A stretch of 6,096 nucleotides of DNA from the NCBI GenBank assembly GCA_027311485.1, contig DAICYU010000266.1, positions 1 through 6,096 on the forward strand, written 5' to 3'. Shown here piece by piece: positions 1-6,096 of the stretch. Within the stretch, counting starts at the first letter, position 1; each line of letters starts with the position of its first letter. Made by a program: the position numbers and the translations under genes. A model generated the notes under the pieces. The model did not search any database. It worked only from the letters and a program-made list of their open reading frames with translations, and was not told where the DNA came from. Origin of the DNA: Acetobacteraceae bacterium. Lineage in GTDB: Bacteria; Pseudomonadota; Alphaproteobacteria; Acetobacterales; Acetobacteraceae.

Positions 1-357
1 GTGGTAGCCGCCGGGGGCAAAGCGGATCGTGCCGTTGCCGGGCACGCGCACCGATTGCACCATCTCCATCCGCGCCATGCCGCCCTGCTCACTGGATTTG
101 TGCATCATCAGCGACCCGCAATCCGGCGCGGCGGCGCCGGTCAATGACACATCGGTGTCACCGTTGTTCTTCAGCACGAAATAGCCGGCGGCCGGGCGGG
201 ATGCCATGATCACCTGCATGCGGGCATCCGATACCGTGACGTCCGGCGCGGCCGCCCGGGCAACGCCCGGCGCCAGGATCAGGGCCGACGCCGACAGGAC
301 CAGAGCCAGGCCGGTGCATGACCCGGGCGCCCGGTTCACCCGGTTGAGCGGTTGCAC
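1..357 (-). CDS. PCu(A)C-family periplasmic copper chaperone (3' end off window)
   Basis: Secreted copper(I)-binding chaperone of the PCu(A)C (formerly DUF461) family, which in characterised members delivers copper to the CuA or CuB centre of cytochrome oxidases. The visible 119 codons read as a short basic N-terminus, a hydrophobic signal segment (about residues 18-35) ending in a VARA/A-type cleavage site, then the start of the cupredoxin-like domain with YFVLKNNG at about 57-64. The family's copper motif H(M)X10MX21HXM is present with exact spacing: H86, M97 and H119, where H119 is the last codon in the window; the final XM lies outside. No ATG exists in frame upstream of the signal peptide, so GTG at 357 is chosen; GTG at 339 is an alternative. 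No clear Shine-Dalgarno is seen. It starts 16 nt after the ctaG stop on the same strand, so the two are probably co-transcribed, which agrees with a shared role in oxidase copper loading. Family assignment is firm; the start is less certain. Confidence 0.93.
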   Translation of the reverse strand, partial: MQPLNRVNRAPGSCTGLALVLSASALILAPGVARAAAPDVTVSDARMQVIMASRPAAGYFVLKNNGDTDVSLTGAAAPDCGSLMMHKSSEQGGMARMEMVQSVRVPGNGTIRFAPGGYH

Positions 358-373
358 CGCCGCCGCCCGCGCG

Positions 374-1372
374 CTAGCGGCCGGTCCAGCTTGCCGAGGA
401 CAGGCGGACGCCGGGCGCGATCTCAATGTCATCCTCGTTCTTGCCTCCGGACTGGCGGTCTTCGTTCAGGCGTACATTGTTGACGATCAGCAGGAAGGCG
501 ATCGAGCTCATCATCGACGACGGGACCCAGACGACCACGCCGCCCAGATGCTGGTCCATCAAGGCGCTGACGGTCGGGAACAGCCGCCCGCACAGGTCGT
601 AGTAGGGGTACCAAGGCTCCAGGCTGAAGGTCAGGCGGGCGCCCAGGATCAGCTGGGGAAAGATGACCGCGATGGTGGTGATCAGCCGCACGGTATAGCT
701 GTGATAGGCCGGCGGCGATGGCCGTGGATCGAGCACCAGGAACCAGAACAGCAGCCCGTCCAGCACCATGCTCAGGTTCATGACGACGTATAGCGGCGGT
801 GAGATCATCATCACGAACTGCACCGCGGGCAGCAGCCACAACCCGATCAGGCCGGCGAAGGTGACCGCGGCGACCACGGGGTGCATCAGGAAGCGCAGCG
901 CCCGCCTGACGAAGGTGGTCCGCGCCAGCCGCAGCGCCCAATCGGGGGCGCCGCGCGCCAGGGTGCCGCCCGGCCAGCCCAGGGCGATCAGGAATGGCCC
1001 GAGGTGATGCATGCCGGCGTGCTGAACCCGGTTCAGCAGGAACATATGCTGCGCGTAGTAAACAAAACGCGTCTGCATGAGTGTGTAGATGAACAGGATT
1101 CCCAGCAGGAACGCGGTGATCCGCAGCCAGTGCGGACGTTCCTCGGCCTGGGTCAGCGCCAGGCCGCGCAGGTACCAGACCAGCGGCAGCGCAATTCCCA
1201 GAAACTCGATCCAGGAAAAATCCCAGGGCAGGAAAAACGGCAGATCGGCCGGGTATGCTGACGCCAGCCACCAGCAGACGCCACCAAGCGCCACGACGAG
1301 GCCGTCCAGGAACCAGATTGGGTCGCGGCGCGCCGGCGAAGCGGGCAGCGTGGCGGATGCGAAGGCTTTCAT
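374..1372 (-). CDS. ctaG: Cytochrome c oxidase assembly factor CtaG (Caa3_CtaG family)
   Basis: Polytopic inner-membrane protein of 332 residues matching the Caa3_CtaG family, which is needed for formation of active caa3/aa3-type cytochrome c oxidase and is thought to act in copper-centre assembly. It is not the Cox11 protein that shares the ctaG symbol. About seven or eight hydrophobic segments can be seen (roughly 20-40, 53-73, 84-105, 124-134, 165-185, 195-214, 226-247, 277-298). Histidines cluster at H109 (AQHM), H118, H122 and H123, and the family-like motif DQHLGG followed by VWVP occurs at 273-284; these are candidate metal ligands by inference. A hydrophilic tail of about 32 residues ends the protein. 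The frame stays open 55 codons further upstream, to 1537, but that stretch is Arg/Cys-rich, lacks family character and would run across the promoter region to the edge of secD, so ATG at 1372 is preferred even though its Shine-Dalgarno is poor. The downstream PCu(A)C gene supports the copper role. Confidence 0.9.
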   Translation of the reverse strand: MKAFASATLPASPARRDPIWFLDGLVVALGGVCWWLASAYPADLPFFLPWDFSWIEFLGIALPLVWYLRGLALTQAEERPHWLRITAFLLGILFIYTLMQTRFVYYAQHMFLLNRVQHAGMHHLGPFLIALGWPGGTLARGAPDWALRLARTTFVRRALRFLMHPVVAAVTFAGLIGLWLLPAVQFVMMISPPLYVVMNLSMVLDGLLFWFLVLDPRPSPPAYHSYTVRLITTIAVIFPQLILGARLTFSLEPWYPYYDLCGRLFPTVSALMDQHLGGVVVWVPSSMMSSIAFLLIVNNVRLNEDRQSGGKNEDDIEIAPGVRLSSASWTGR

Positions 1373-1542
1373 GCGGCGCAGCAATCGCGCCGGCAGGCCG
1401 GGTGACAAGTTACAAAACGCTAATCTATTTCGGCTCTGTCGATGCCTATCTGCGTCGCAGCACTGGACATTGCGGCAAACCCCGGCGCATAGGACCGCGG
1501 CCGAGGGATCGGCGGTGTCAGGAGCCAACGCGCGCAAAGTCC
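1373..1542. other. Divergent intergenic region between ctaG and secD
   Basis: The 170 nt between the two outward-facing start codons must hold the promoters for both units. The segment 1402-1430 is clearly richer in A and T than its surroundings. Nearer secD there is a short inverted repeat CTGCG-T-CGCAG at 1450-1460, and a hairpin GCCGA/TCGGC with a GGGA loop at 1500-1513, just before a Shine-Dalgarno-like AGGAG at 1520-1524. That AGGAG is 18 nt from the first secD ATG, too far for normal initiation. No convincing ORF, yajC remnant or structured RNA family was recognised. Confidence 0.6.
1402..1429 (+). promoter_or_regulatory. Candidate sigma-70-type promoter for secD-secF
   Basis: GTGACA at 1402-1407 matches five of six positions of the TTGACA -35 box. 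After a 16-nt spacer, TCTATT at 1424-1429 matches four of six positions of TATAAT. It lies in the AT-richest part of the intergenic region. Initiation near 1436 would give an untranslated leader of about 107 nt before secD. This is a consensus match by eye only; the region could equally carry the minus-strand ctaG promoter, for which I found no good match. Confidence 0.35.
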
Positions 1543-3120
1543 ATGATGTATTTCAGTCGTATGAAGACCATGCTGATCGCAGGCATCTGCCTCCTCGGCG
1601 TGGTTCTTGGCCTGCCCAACCTGTTCCCGTCGCCGGCGCCGTGGCTGCCGTGGCGGACCGTGCACCTCGGGCTCGACCTGCGGGGCGGCAGCTATCTGCT
1701 GTTGGAAGTGGATATGAAGGCCGTGCTGAAGGAACGGCTGGATAATCTGACGGACAGCATCCGCCAGGCGCTGCGGCCAGCGCAGATATTTTATCAGTCG
1801 CTGGAAGCGCAGCCGGACCAGGACCGGGTGGTGCTGAAGCTGCGTGATGCGTCCAGGACCGATGCGGCGGTGCATCTGCTGCAGCCGCTGATCGCCCGCG
1901 ATCCCAGCACCGGCGCGGCGGACATGAGCATCGAGGGCAATCCGAACGGCACCATCACGCTGACGCTGTCGGCGGCAGCGCTCAGCCAGCGGGCGGCCGG
2001 GGCGGTGGACCAGTCGATCGAGATCGTCCGGCGCCGGATCGACGAGACCGGCGTGGTGGATCCGCAGATCACCCGCCAGGGGCAGGACCGGATCGTGGTG
2101 CAGTTGCCGGGCGTCGGCGATCCGGACCGGATCAAGCAACTGATCGGTAAGACCGCGCACATGACGTTCCGACTGGTGGATGAGGCCGCGGCCCCGTCCT
2201 CGGGCGGTCCGGCGCCGCCGGGCGACGATTACCTGCAGATGCAGGACCAGCCGAATCAGAAGATCGCCGTGCGCAAGCGCGTGGATGTGGACGGCGCCGA
2301 CCTGACCGACGCCCGCGCCGGCACCAATCCGGAAACCGGCGACTGGGTGGTGAACTTCACCTTCAACGCCGCGGGCGCTCGGCGCTTCGCCGACGTCACA
2401 CGCGCGAGCGTCAATCACCGCTTCGCCATCGTGCTGGACAACAAGGTGATCTCGGCCCCGGTGATCCGGGAGCCGATCACCGGCGGCCGCGGACAGATCA
2501 GCGGCAACTTCACCGCTTCGTCGGCCAACGACCTGGCCGTGCTGCTGCGGGCCGGCGCCCTGCCGGCACCGCTGACGGTGGTGGAGCAGCGGTCGGTGGG
2601 GCCAGAGCTGGGTGCCGACAGCATCCGTGCCGGCGCGATTTCGCTGGCCGTCGGGTTCCTGCTGGTGATCGCCTTCATGGGCTTCTTCTACGGGCTGTTC
2701 GGCTGGTTCGCGAACCTGGCGCTGCTGGTCAACCTGGTGCTGATGCTGGCGATCATGTCGCTGCTGCAGGCGACGCTGACGCTGCCGGGCATGGCCGGCA
2801 TCCTGCTGACACTGGGCATGGCGGTGGACGCCAACATCCTGATCAACGAACGCATCCGTGAAGAACAAAAGCTGGGCCGCCCGCCGCTGCAGGCGTTGGA
2901 GCATGGGTTCCAGCGTGCCTACAGCACCATCTTCGACAGCAACGCCACCGCCTTCCTGGCGCACGTCATGCTGTTCGTGTTCGGCTCCGGCCCGGTGCGC
3001 GGCTTTGCGGTGACCATCACGGTTGGCATTGCAACGTCCCTGTTCACCGCCTGGATGCTGACCCGGCTGCTGGTGTCCCGCTGGTATGTCGCCACCCGGC
3101 CGAAGCTGCTGCCGGTCTGA
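1543..3120 (+). CDS. secD: Protein translocase subunit SecD
   Basis: Inner-membrane subunit of the SecDF complex, an RND-type, proton-driven accessory of SecYEG that pulls exported proteins out on the periplasmic side. The 525-residue product has the full SecD layout: TM1 at about 8-27; the first periplasmic domain opening with GLDLRGG (43-49); a large periplasmic portion up to about 360, including the conserved block PAPLTVVEQRSVGPELG (341-357); then five more TM segments (about 363-382, 388-408, 414-435, 464-483, 488-511). TM4 carries GMAVDANILINERIREE, whose D429 corresponds to the proton-relay aspartate of SecD. The C-terminal GSGPVRGFAVT (481-491) is typical. Start choice: ATG 1543 or the adjacent ATG 1546, with ATG 1561 also possible; the open frame extends back to 1255 but lacks SecD-like sequence. 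Length fits alphaproteobacterial SecD, shorter than the E. coli protein. secF follows 9 nt later. yajC, the usual upstream partner, is absent. Confidence 0.97.
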   Translation: MMYFSRMKTMLIAGICLLGVVLGLPNLFPSPAPWLPWRTVHLGLDLRGGSYLLLEVDMKAVLKERLDNLTDSIRQALRPAQIFYQSLEAQPDQDRVVLKLRDASRTDAAVHLLQPLIARDPSTGAADMSIEGNPNGTITLTLSAAALSQRAAGAVDQSIEIVRRRIDETGVVDPQITRQGQDRIVVQLPGVGDPDRIKQLIGKTAHMTFRLVDEAAAPSSGGPAPPGDDYLQMQDQPNQKIAVRKRVDVDGADLTDARAGTNPETGDWVVNFTFNAAGARRFADVTRASVNHRFAIVLDNKVISAPVIREPITGGRGQISGNFTASSANDLAVLLRAGALPAPLTVVEQRSVGPELGADSIRAGAISLAVGFLLVIAFMGFFYGLFGWFANLALLVNLVLMLAIMSLLQATLTLPGMAGILLTLGMAVDANILINERIREEQKLGRPPLQALEHGFQRAYSTIFDSNATAFLAHVMLFVFGSGPVRGFAVTITVGIATSLFTAWMLTRLLVSRWYVATRPKLLPV

Positions 3121-3122
3121 GG
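3119..3122 (+). promoter_or_regulatory. Shine-Dalgarno of secF inside the secD stop
   Basis: GAGG overlaps the secD TGA stop (3118-3120) and lies 7 nt before the secF ATG at 3130. This arrangement couples the two genes closely and fixes the secF start. Confidence 0.75.
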
Positions 3123-3129
3123 TCCTGTC

Positions 3130-4089
3130 ATGTTGATCAAACCCCGCTTCCGCCTGGTACCCGACGGCACCCGCATCAAATTCATGCGGGGCCGCTACAT
3201 GGGCCTGATCGTGTCGGCCATCCTGTCCACCGCCTCGGTGGTGCTGTTCTTCTATCCGGGGCTGAACCTGGGCATCGACTTCTCGGGCGGCGTGGTGATG
3301 GAAGTCCGCACGCCCGCGCCAGCGGATTTCGCGCAGATCCACGCCGCGCTGCGCAAGGAGAATGTTCCGGACCAGGGCGTTCAGCGATTCGGCGATCCGT
3401 CGGAGGTGCTGATCCGCCTGGGCGCGGCGCCGACGGAACAGGGGACGCAGACGCAGGTGGCGCGGGTGAAGGCGGCGCTGGAACAGGGCGTGCCGGGTGT
3501 CAAGATCCTGCGCACGGACGTGGTGGGCGCCAGCGTGTCGGCAGAGCTGTTCCGGAACGGTTTGCTGGCGCTGGGGATCAGTTTGTTGATGATCCTGGTT
3601 TATATCTGGTTCCGCTTCGAGTGGGAGTTCGCCGTCGGCGCGGTGGTGACGCTGGTTCTGGACATCACCAAGGCGATCGGATTCCTGGCGCTGACGCGGA
3701 TCGATTTCGATCTTGTGATGGTTGCGGCGATCCTGACGATCCTGGGCTATTCCACCAACGACAAGGTGGTGGTGTATGACCGGGTGCGGGAAAACCTGCG
3801 CAAATACAAGACGATGCCGCTACGCGACCTGATCGACATGTCGATCAATGAAACCCTGAACCGGACGTTGGGCACGTCGATGACGGTGTTCCTGGCCAGC
3901 CTGCCGCTGGCGTTGTTCGGCGGCGAGTCGATCTCGGGCTTCGCCTGGGTGATGCTGTTCGGCATCGTGGTCGGCACGTCGTCGTCGATTTTCATCGCCG
4001 CGCCGATCCTGCTGTTCCTGGGTGAGCACCGGTTGCGGCGTGACGCGGCGGCCCCGACCGCGCCGAAGGTGACGGCGCAGCGGCCGTGA
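3130..4089 (+). CDS. secF: Protein translocase subunit SecF
   Basis: Second subunit of the SecDF translocase accessory complex in the inner membrane, pairing with SecD to use the proton gradient in late export. The 319-residue product has six predicted TM segments (about 24-42, 144-161, 167-187, 194-215, 248-264, 270-298, the last split less clearly) and one periplasmic domain (about 45-140). Family signatures seen are GIDFSGG (48-54), VGASVSAEL (132-140), GYSTNDKVVVYDRVREN (206-222) with the conserved aspartate D211 in TM4, and ETLNRTLGTSMT (241-252). Two positions differ from the E. coli-type pattern: the HD pair of TM3 is L177-D178 followed by K181, and the residue after D211 is K212 rather than a small or polar residue. 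ATG 3130 is supported by the GAGG at 3119-3122. The stop codon overlaps the next gene's GTG start. Its natural partner, secD, is immediately upstream. Confidence 0.97.
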   Translation: MLIKPRFRLVPDGTRIKFMRGRYMGLIVSAILSTASVVLFFYPGLNLGIDFSGGVVMEVRTPAPADFAQIHAALRKENVPDQGVQRFGDPSEVLIRLGAAPTEQGTQTQVARVKAALEQGVPGVKILRTDVVGASVSAELFRNGLLALGISLLMILVYIWFRFEWEFAVGAVVTLVLDITKAIGFLALTRIDFDLVMVAAILTILGYSTNDKVVVYDRVRENLRKYKTMPLRDLIDMSINETLNRTLGTSMTVFLASLPLALFGGESISGFAWVMLFGIVVGTSSSIFIAAPILLFLGEHRLRRDAAAPTAPKVTAQRP

Positions 4090-5072
4090 GACTCGGCCGC
4101 CGCGGCGCGCTGGCCGGCGTGGCTGCCGCGGCTGCCCTGAAGGTGTCCGTCACAGGTGCGCGGGCGGTGGCACCGCCGCCGCGCCGGTTGAAGATGCTGG
4201 TGGGCATGCCGGAAGGGTCTGGCGCCGACCGGATGGCGCGGGCGTTCTGCGGCGTTCTGGCGCCGCGGCTGCCGGGCTTTGAACTGGCGGTGACGAACCT
4301 GCCCGGCGATGGTGGCCGCACCATGCTCGCGGCGCTGGGCGATCCGGCCGGCGCCGGGTCGGTGTTAGGCTGGGTCAGCACACCCACCCTGCCGGCCCGC
4401 ATGATCGACCGCGGCGACCCGTCGCTGATCACGCGCATCGCATTGCTGGGCCAGATCGCGCGGGAGCCGATCGCCTTCGTCTCCCCCGCCAATGACCCGG
4501 CCGACACGATCCAGGACATCATCGAGCGTGCCGCCGAGGACGCCGACGCCGTGCCGCTGGGGACGCCGCCGGCCGGCAGCGCGCCGTTCCTGACCGCGCT
4601 GCGGCTGCAGGCGCTGGCGCAGACGCGGCTGAACATCGTCACCTTCCCATCCGCCGAAGCGGCGCTGCAGGCGGTGCTGGCGGGTAATGTTTCAGCCGCC
4701 GCGCTGGCGCTTCCGGCAACGATCGGGGCGATCCGGGATGGCAACCTGACGGCGATCGGCATCGCCGCGCATCGCCGCTTCGGCGTGCTGCCCGACGCGC
4801 CGGTGCTGGATGAGGCCGGCATCCCGCTGTCCGCGTTCATCCGCCGCGGGCTCGCGGTGCCGGCCGGCACAGCGCCGGAACTGGCCGCGACCCTGACGGC
4901 GGCGGCGCGGGCTGCGGCGGCGGACGATGCCTTCGTCGAAAAGGCGCTGGCGGACGGCTATCATGCCGGCTGGCGGGACGGCGCGGCCTGGCTCGGCACG
5001 GCCGAGGCAGAACGCAAGGACCTCGCGGCGCTGTGGACCACCGACCCGTGGTTGTCCTCATCCGGCGAGTGA
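4086..5072 (+). CDS. Bug/TctC-family periplasmic substrate-binding protein
   Basis: Probable extracytoplasmic solute-binding protein of the Bug (TctC) family, whose members bind carboxylates or other small anionic ligands, some feeding a TctAB transporter and many orphaned. The 328-residue product starts with a twin-arginine-like signal (RR at residues 5-6, then an Ala-rich hydrophobic stretch, ARA near 25-27). The mature part has the family's GMPEGSGADRMARAF (40-54), NLPGDGG (71-77) in place of the usual N-P-G-x-G-G block, FPSAEAALQAVLAG (187-200), and the IGIAAHRRFGVLPDAPVLDE region (224-243) typical of the second lobe. Ligand cannot be predicted. GTG at 4086 is chosen because it gives a complete signal peptide and overlaps the secF stop by 4 nt (GTGA); no other in-frame start precedes the RR pair, and GAAGG at 4065-4069 is 16 nt away, so initiation probably depends on translation of secF. 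No tctA or tctB is nearby. The family call is good; the reason for sitting behind secF is unknown. Confidence 0.9.
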   Translation: MRLGRRGALAGVAAAAALKVSVTGARAVAPPPRRLKMLVGMPEGSGADRMARAFCGVLAPRLPGFELAVTNLPGDGGRTMLAALGDPAGAGSVLGWVSTPTLPARMIDRGDPSLITRIALLGQIAREPIAFVSPANDPADTIQDIIERAAEDADAVPLGTPPAGSAPFLTALRLQALAQTRLNIVTFPSAEAALQAVLAGNVSAAALALPATIGAIRDGNLTAIGIAAHRRFGVLPDAPVLDEAGIPLSAFIRRGLAVPAGTAPELAATLTAAARAAAADDAFVEKALADGYHAGWRDGAAWLGTAEAERKDLAALWTTDPWLSSSGE

Positions 5073-5250
5073 GGGTGTCGCCCGGCGCGTGGGGCATCGT
5101 CAGGCGCGGAACCGGTTACACGCGGCCATGGAACGAATTTGTCGGGCGGAACGGGCAGAAAACGTCCTTGTGCCTCTCCCCCATCCTGCCCGACCGCGCG
5201 CAGCATGCTAAAGCAGGCTGCATTCGAGGTTTGACCACAGGAGGAACTCC
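5073..5250. other. Intergenic region before glpX with several inverted repeats
   Basis: This 178-nt gap has no credible ORF. It holds an 8-nt palindrome AACCGGTT at 5110-5117, another, AGCATGCT, at 5202-5209, and a 5-bp inverted repeat GCAGC/GCTGC at 5200-5204 and 5217-5221. Two segments, 5141-5149 and 5152-5158, can each pair with the same stretch 5186-5194. A weak GCCC/GGGC stem at 5080-5095 follows the upstream stop codon but has no T-run, so I do not call it a terminator. The glpX promoter is expected here, yet no clear -35/-10 pair was found. Confidence 0.5.
5239..5244 (+). promoter_or_regulatory. Strong Shine-Dalgarno of glpX
   Basis: A perfect AGGAGG ends 6 nt before ATG 5251. It is the best ribosome binding site in the window and decides the glpX start against the in-frame ATGs at 5281 and 5284. 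Confidence 0.85.
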
Positions 5251-6096
5251 ATGCCGACCGACAGCAGGGCCTTGCCGGGCATGATGACCGACCGCAATCT
5301 GGCGCTGGAACTGGTTCGGGTGACCGAATCCGCGGCCCTCGCCGCCTCACGCTGGATCGGCCACGGCAAGAAGAACGAGGCCGACGGCGCCGCGGTGGAA
5401 GCCATGCGCAAGGCGTTCGACGCGGTGGCGATCGACGGCACCGTGGTGATCGGTGAGGGCGAGATGGATGAGGCGCCGATGCTGTTCATCGGCGAGAAGG
5501 TGGGTTGCGGCGGACCGGCGATGGACATCGCCGTCGATCCGCTGGAAGGCACGACGCTGACGGCCAAGGGCGGGCCGAACGCGATCGCCACCGTCGCCCT
5601 GGCGGAAAACGGCAACTTCCTGCACGCGCCCGACATCTACATGGACAAGATCGCCGTCGGCGGCGGCCTGCCGGACGGCGTGGTGAACCTCGACGACTCG
5701 GTCGGCAACAACCTGCGCAACCTGGCCCGCGCCAAGAATTGCGATGTGTCCGACCTGATCGCCTGCATCCTGGACCGCGACCGGCACAAGGACCTGATCG
5801 CGCATTGCCGCGAAGCCGGCGCGCGGGTGATGCTGATCAGCGACGGTGACGTGGCCGGCGTGATCGCCACCGCCACGCCGGACAGCTACGTGGATATCTA
5901 CCTCGGCTCGGGCGGCGCGCCGGAAGGCGTGCTGGCCGCCGCCGCGCTCCGCTGTATCGGCGGGCAGATGCAAGGACGGCTGATGTACGAGAACGATTCG
6001 CAGATCGAACGGGCCCGCGGCATGGGCGTGACCGATCCCAGGCACAAATTCAGCGTCATCGAAATGGCCAAGGGCGACGTCATGTTCGCCGCGACG
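5251..6096 (+). CDS. glpX: Class II fructose-1,6-bisphosphatase GlpX (3' end off window)
   Basis: Cytoplasmic metal-dependent enzyme hydrolysing fructose 1,6-bisphosphate to fructose 6-phosphate in gluconeogenesis; in autotrophs, relatives also act on sedoheptulose 1,7-bisphosphate. The 282 visible residues cover most of a protein usually about 320-340 long. Motifs in order: KNEADGAAVEAMR (41-53) with D45; VIGEGEMDEAPML (66-78) with acidic E69/E71/D73; AVDPLEGT (94-101) with D96 and E99; LISDGDVAG (195-203); and LGSGGAPEGVLAAAA (218-232) with E225. These acidic residues correspond to the metal- and phosphate-site positions of the GlpX fold. All motifs are intact, so the gene is expected to be functional. 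It has its own spaced leader and strong ribosome binding site, suggesting transcription separate from secDF. In many alphaproteobacteria glpX lies between hom and recJ; hom is not upstream here, and the downstream side is not visible. Confidence 0.97.
   Translation, partial: MPTDSRALPGMMTDRNLALELVRVTESAALAASRWIGHGKKNEADGAAVEAMRKAFDAVAIDGTVVIGEGEMDEAPMLFIGEKVGCGGPAMDIAVDPLEGTTLTAKGGPNAIATVALAENGNFLHAPDIYMDKIAVGGGLPDGVVNLDDSVGNNLRNLARAKNCDVSDLIACILDRDRHKDLIAHCREAGARVMLISDGDVAGVIATATPDSYVDIYLGSGGAPEGVLAAAALRCIGGQMQGRLMYENDSQIERARGMGVTDPRHKFSVIEMAKGDVMFAAT

Noticed and set aside
206..793. Plus-strand ORF of 195 codons antisense to the PCu(A)C gene and ctaG
   Set aside because: Its composition (many Q, H, D, R) is that of a shadow frame, while both minus-strand genes have exact family motifs.
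1373..1537. N-terminal extension of CtaG by 55 codons
   Set aside because: It is Cys/Arg-rich without family character and would cover the shared promoter region up to the secD start.
1255..1542. N-terminal extension of SecD by 96 codons
   Set aside because: The added part is Arg/Pro/Gly-rich, overlaps the ctaG start and promoter region, and SecD family similarity begins just after the ATGs at 1543/1546.
1420..3342. Long open frame on the minus strand across secD (640 codons)
   Set aside because: It is antisense to a fully recognisable SecD/SecF, rich in H, Q and R as expected for a GC-rich shadow frame, and shows no domain or signal.
3992..4870. Minus-strand ORF of 292 codons across the Bug gene
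   Set aside because: Low-complexity A/S/P/R translation, antisense to a recognisable TctC-type protein.
5080..5095. Possible terminator after the Bug gene
   Set aside because: Only a 4-bp GCCC/GGGC stem with no following T-run; too weak for an intrinsic terminator.
5231..5236. TTGACC resembling a -35 box just before glpX
   Set aside because: Its -10 would fall inside the coding sequence after the start codon, and nothing suitable is there.
5347..6045. Minus-strand ORF of 232 codons across glpX
   Set aside because: It is antisense to intact GlpX motifs and has no recognisable domain of its own.

Overview
This is a GC-rich, gene-dense chromosomal window from what looks like an alphaproteobacterium, probably of the Rhodospirillales/Acetobacteraceae type. 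That placement is an inference from base composition, codon use, a Bug-family substrate-binding protein and a Caa3-type CtaG next to a PCu(A)C copper chaperone; no rRNA or other marker gene is present to test it. I see no mobile element, CRISPR array, tRNA or rRNA.

Layout. Positions 1-1372 (minus strand) hold a two-gene copper/cytochrome-oxidase unit: ctaG (Caa3_CtaG membrane protein), followed 16 nt later by a secreted PCu(A)C copper chaperone whose C-terminus runs off the left edge. A 170-nt divergent intergenic region (1373-1542) contains the only clearly AT-richer patch and a plausible promoter toward secD. Positions 1543-5072 (plus strand) form a tight unit secD - secF - Bug/TctC-type periplasmic binding protein: 9 nt separate secD and secF, and secF overlaps the binding-protein gene by 4 nt (GTGA). 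A 178-nt gap (5073-5250) with several inverted repeats precedes a very strong Shine-Dalgarno and glpX (class II fructose-1,6-bisphosphatase), which runs off the right edge.

Function. SecD and SecF form the proton-driven accessory complex that helps SecYEG finish exporting proteins. The Bug-family protein is an exported, probably Tat-dependent, periplasmic ligand-binding protein; its translational coupling to secF is the most unusual feature here. The copper pair would serve assembly of the copper centres of an aa3/caa3-type oxidase. GlpX belongs to gluconeogenesis (and the Calvin cycle, if the organism has one) and appears to be a separate unit.

Most of the window is core metabolism and housekeeping. 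I did not find convincing evidence of a previously undescribed system. The items worth a second look are the secF/Bug coupling, the absence of yajC in front of secD, charged substitutions in SecF transmembrane segments, and competing hairpins upstream of glpX.
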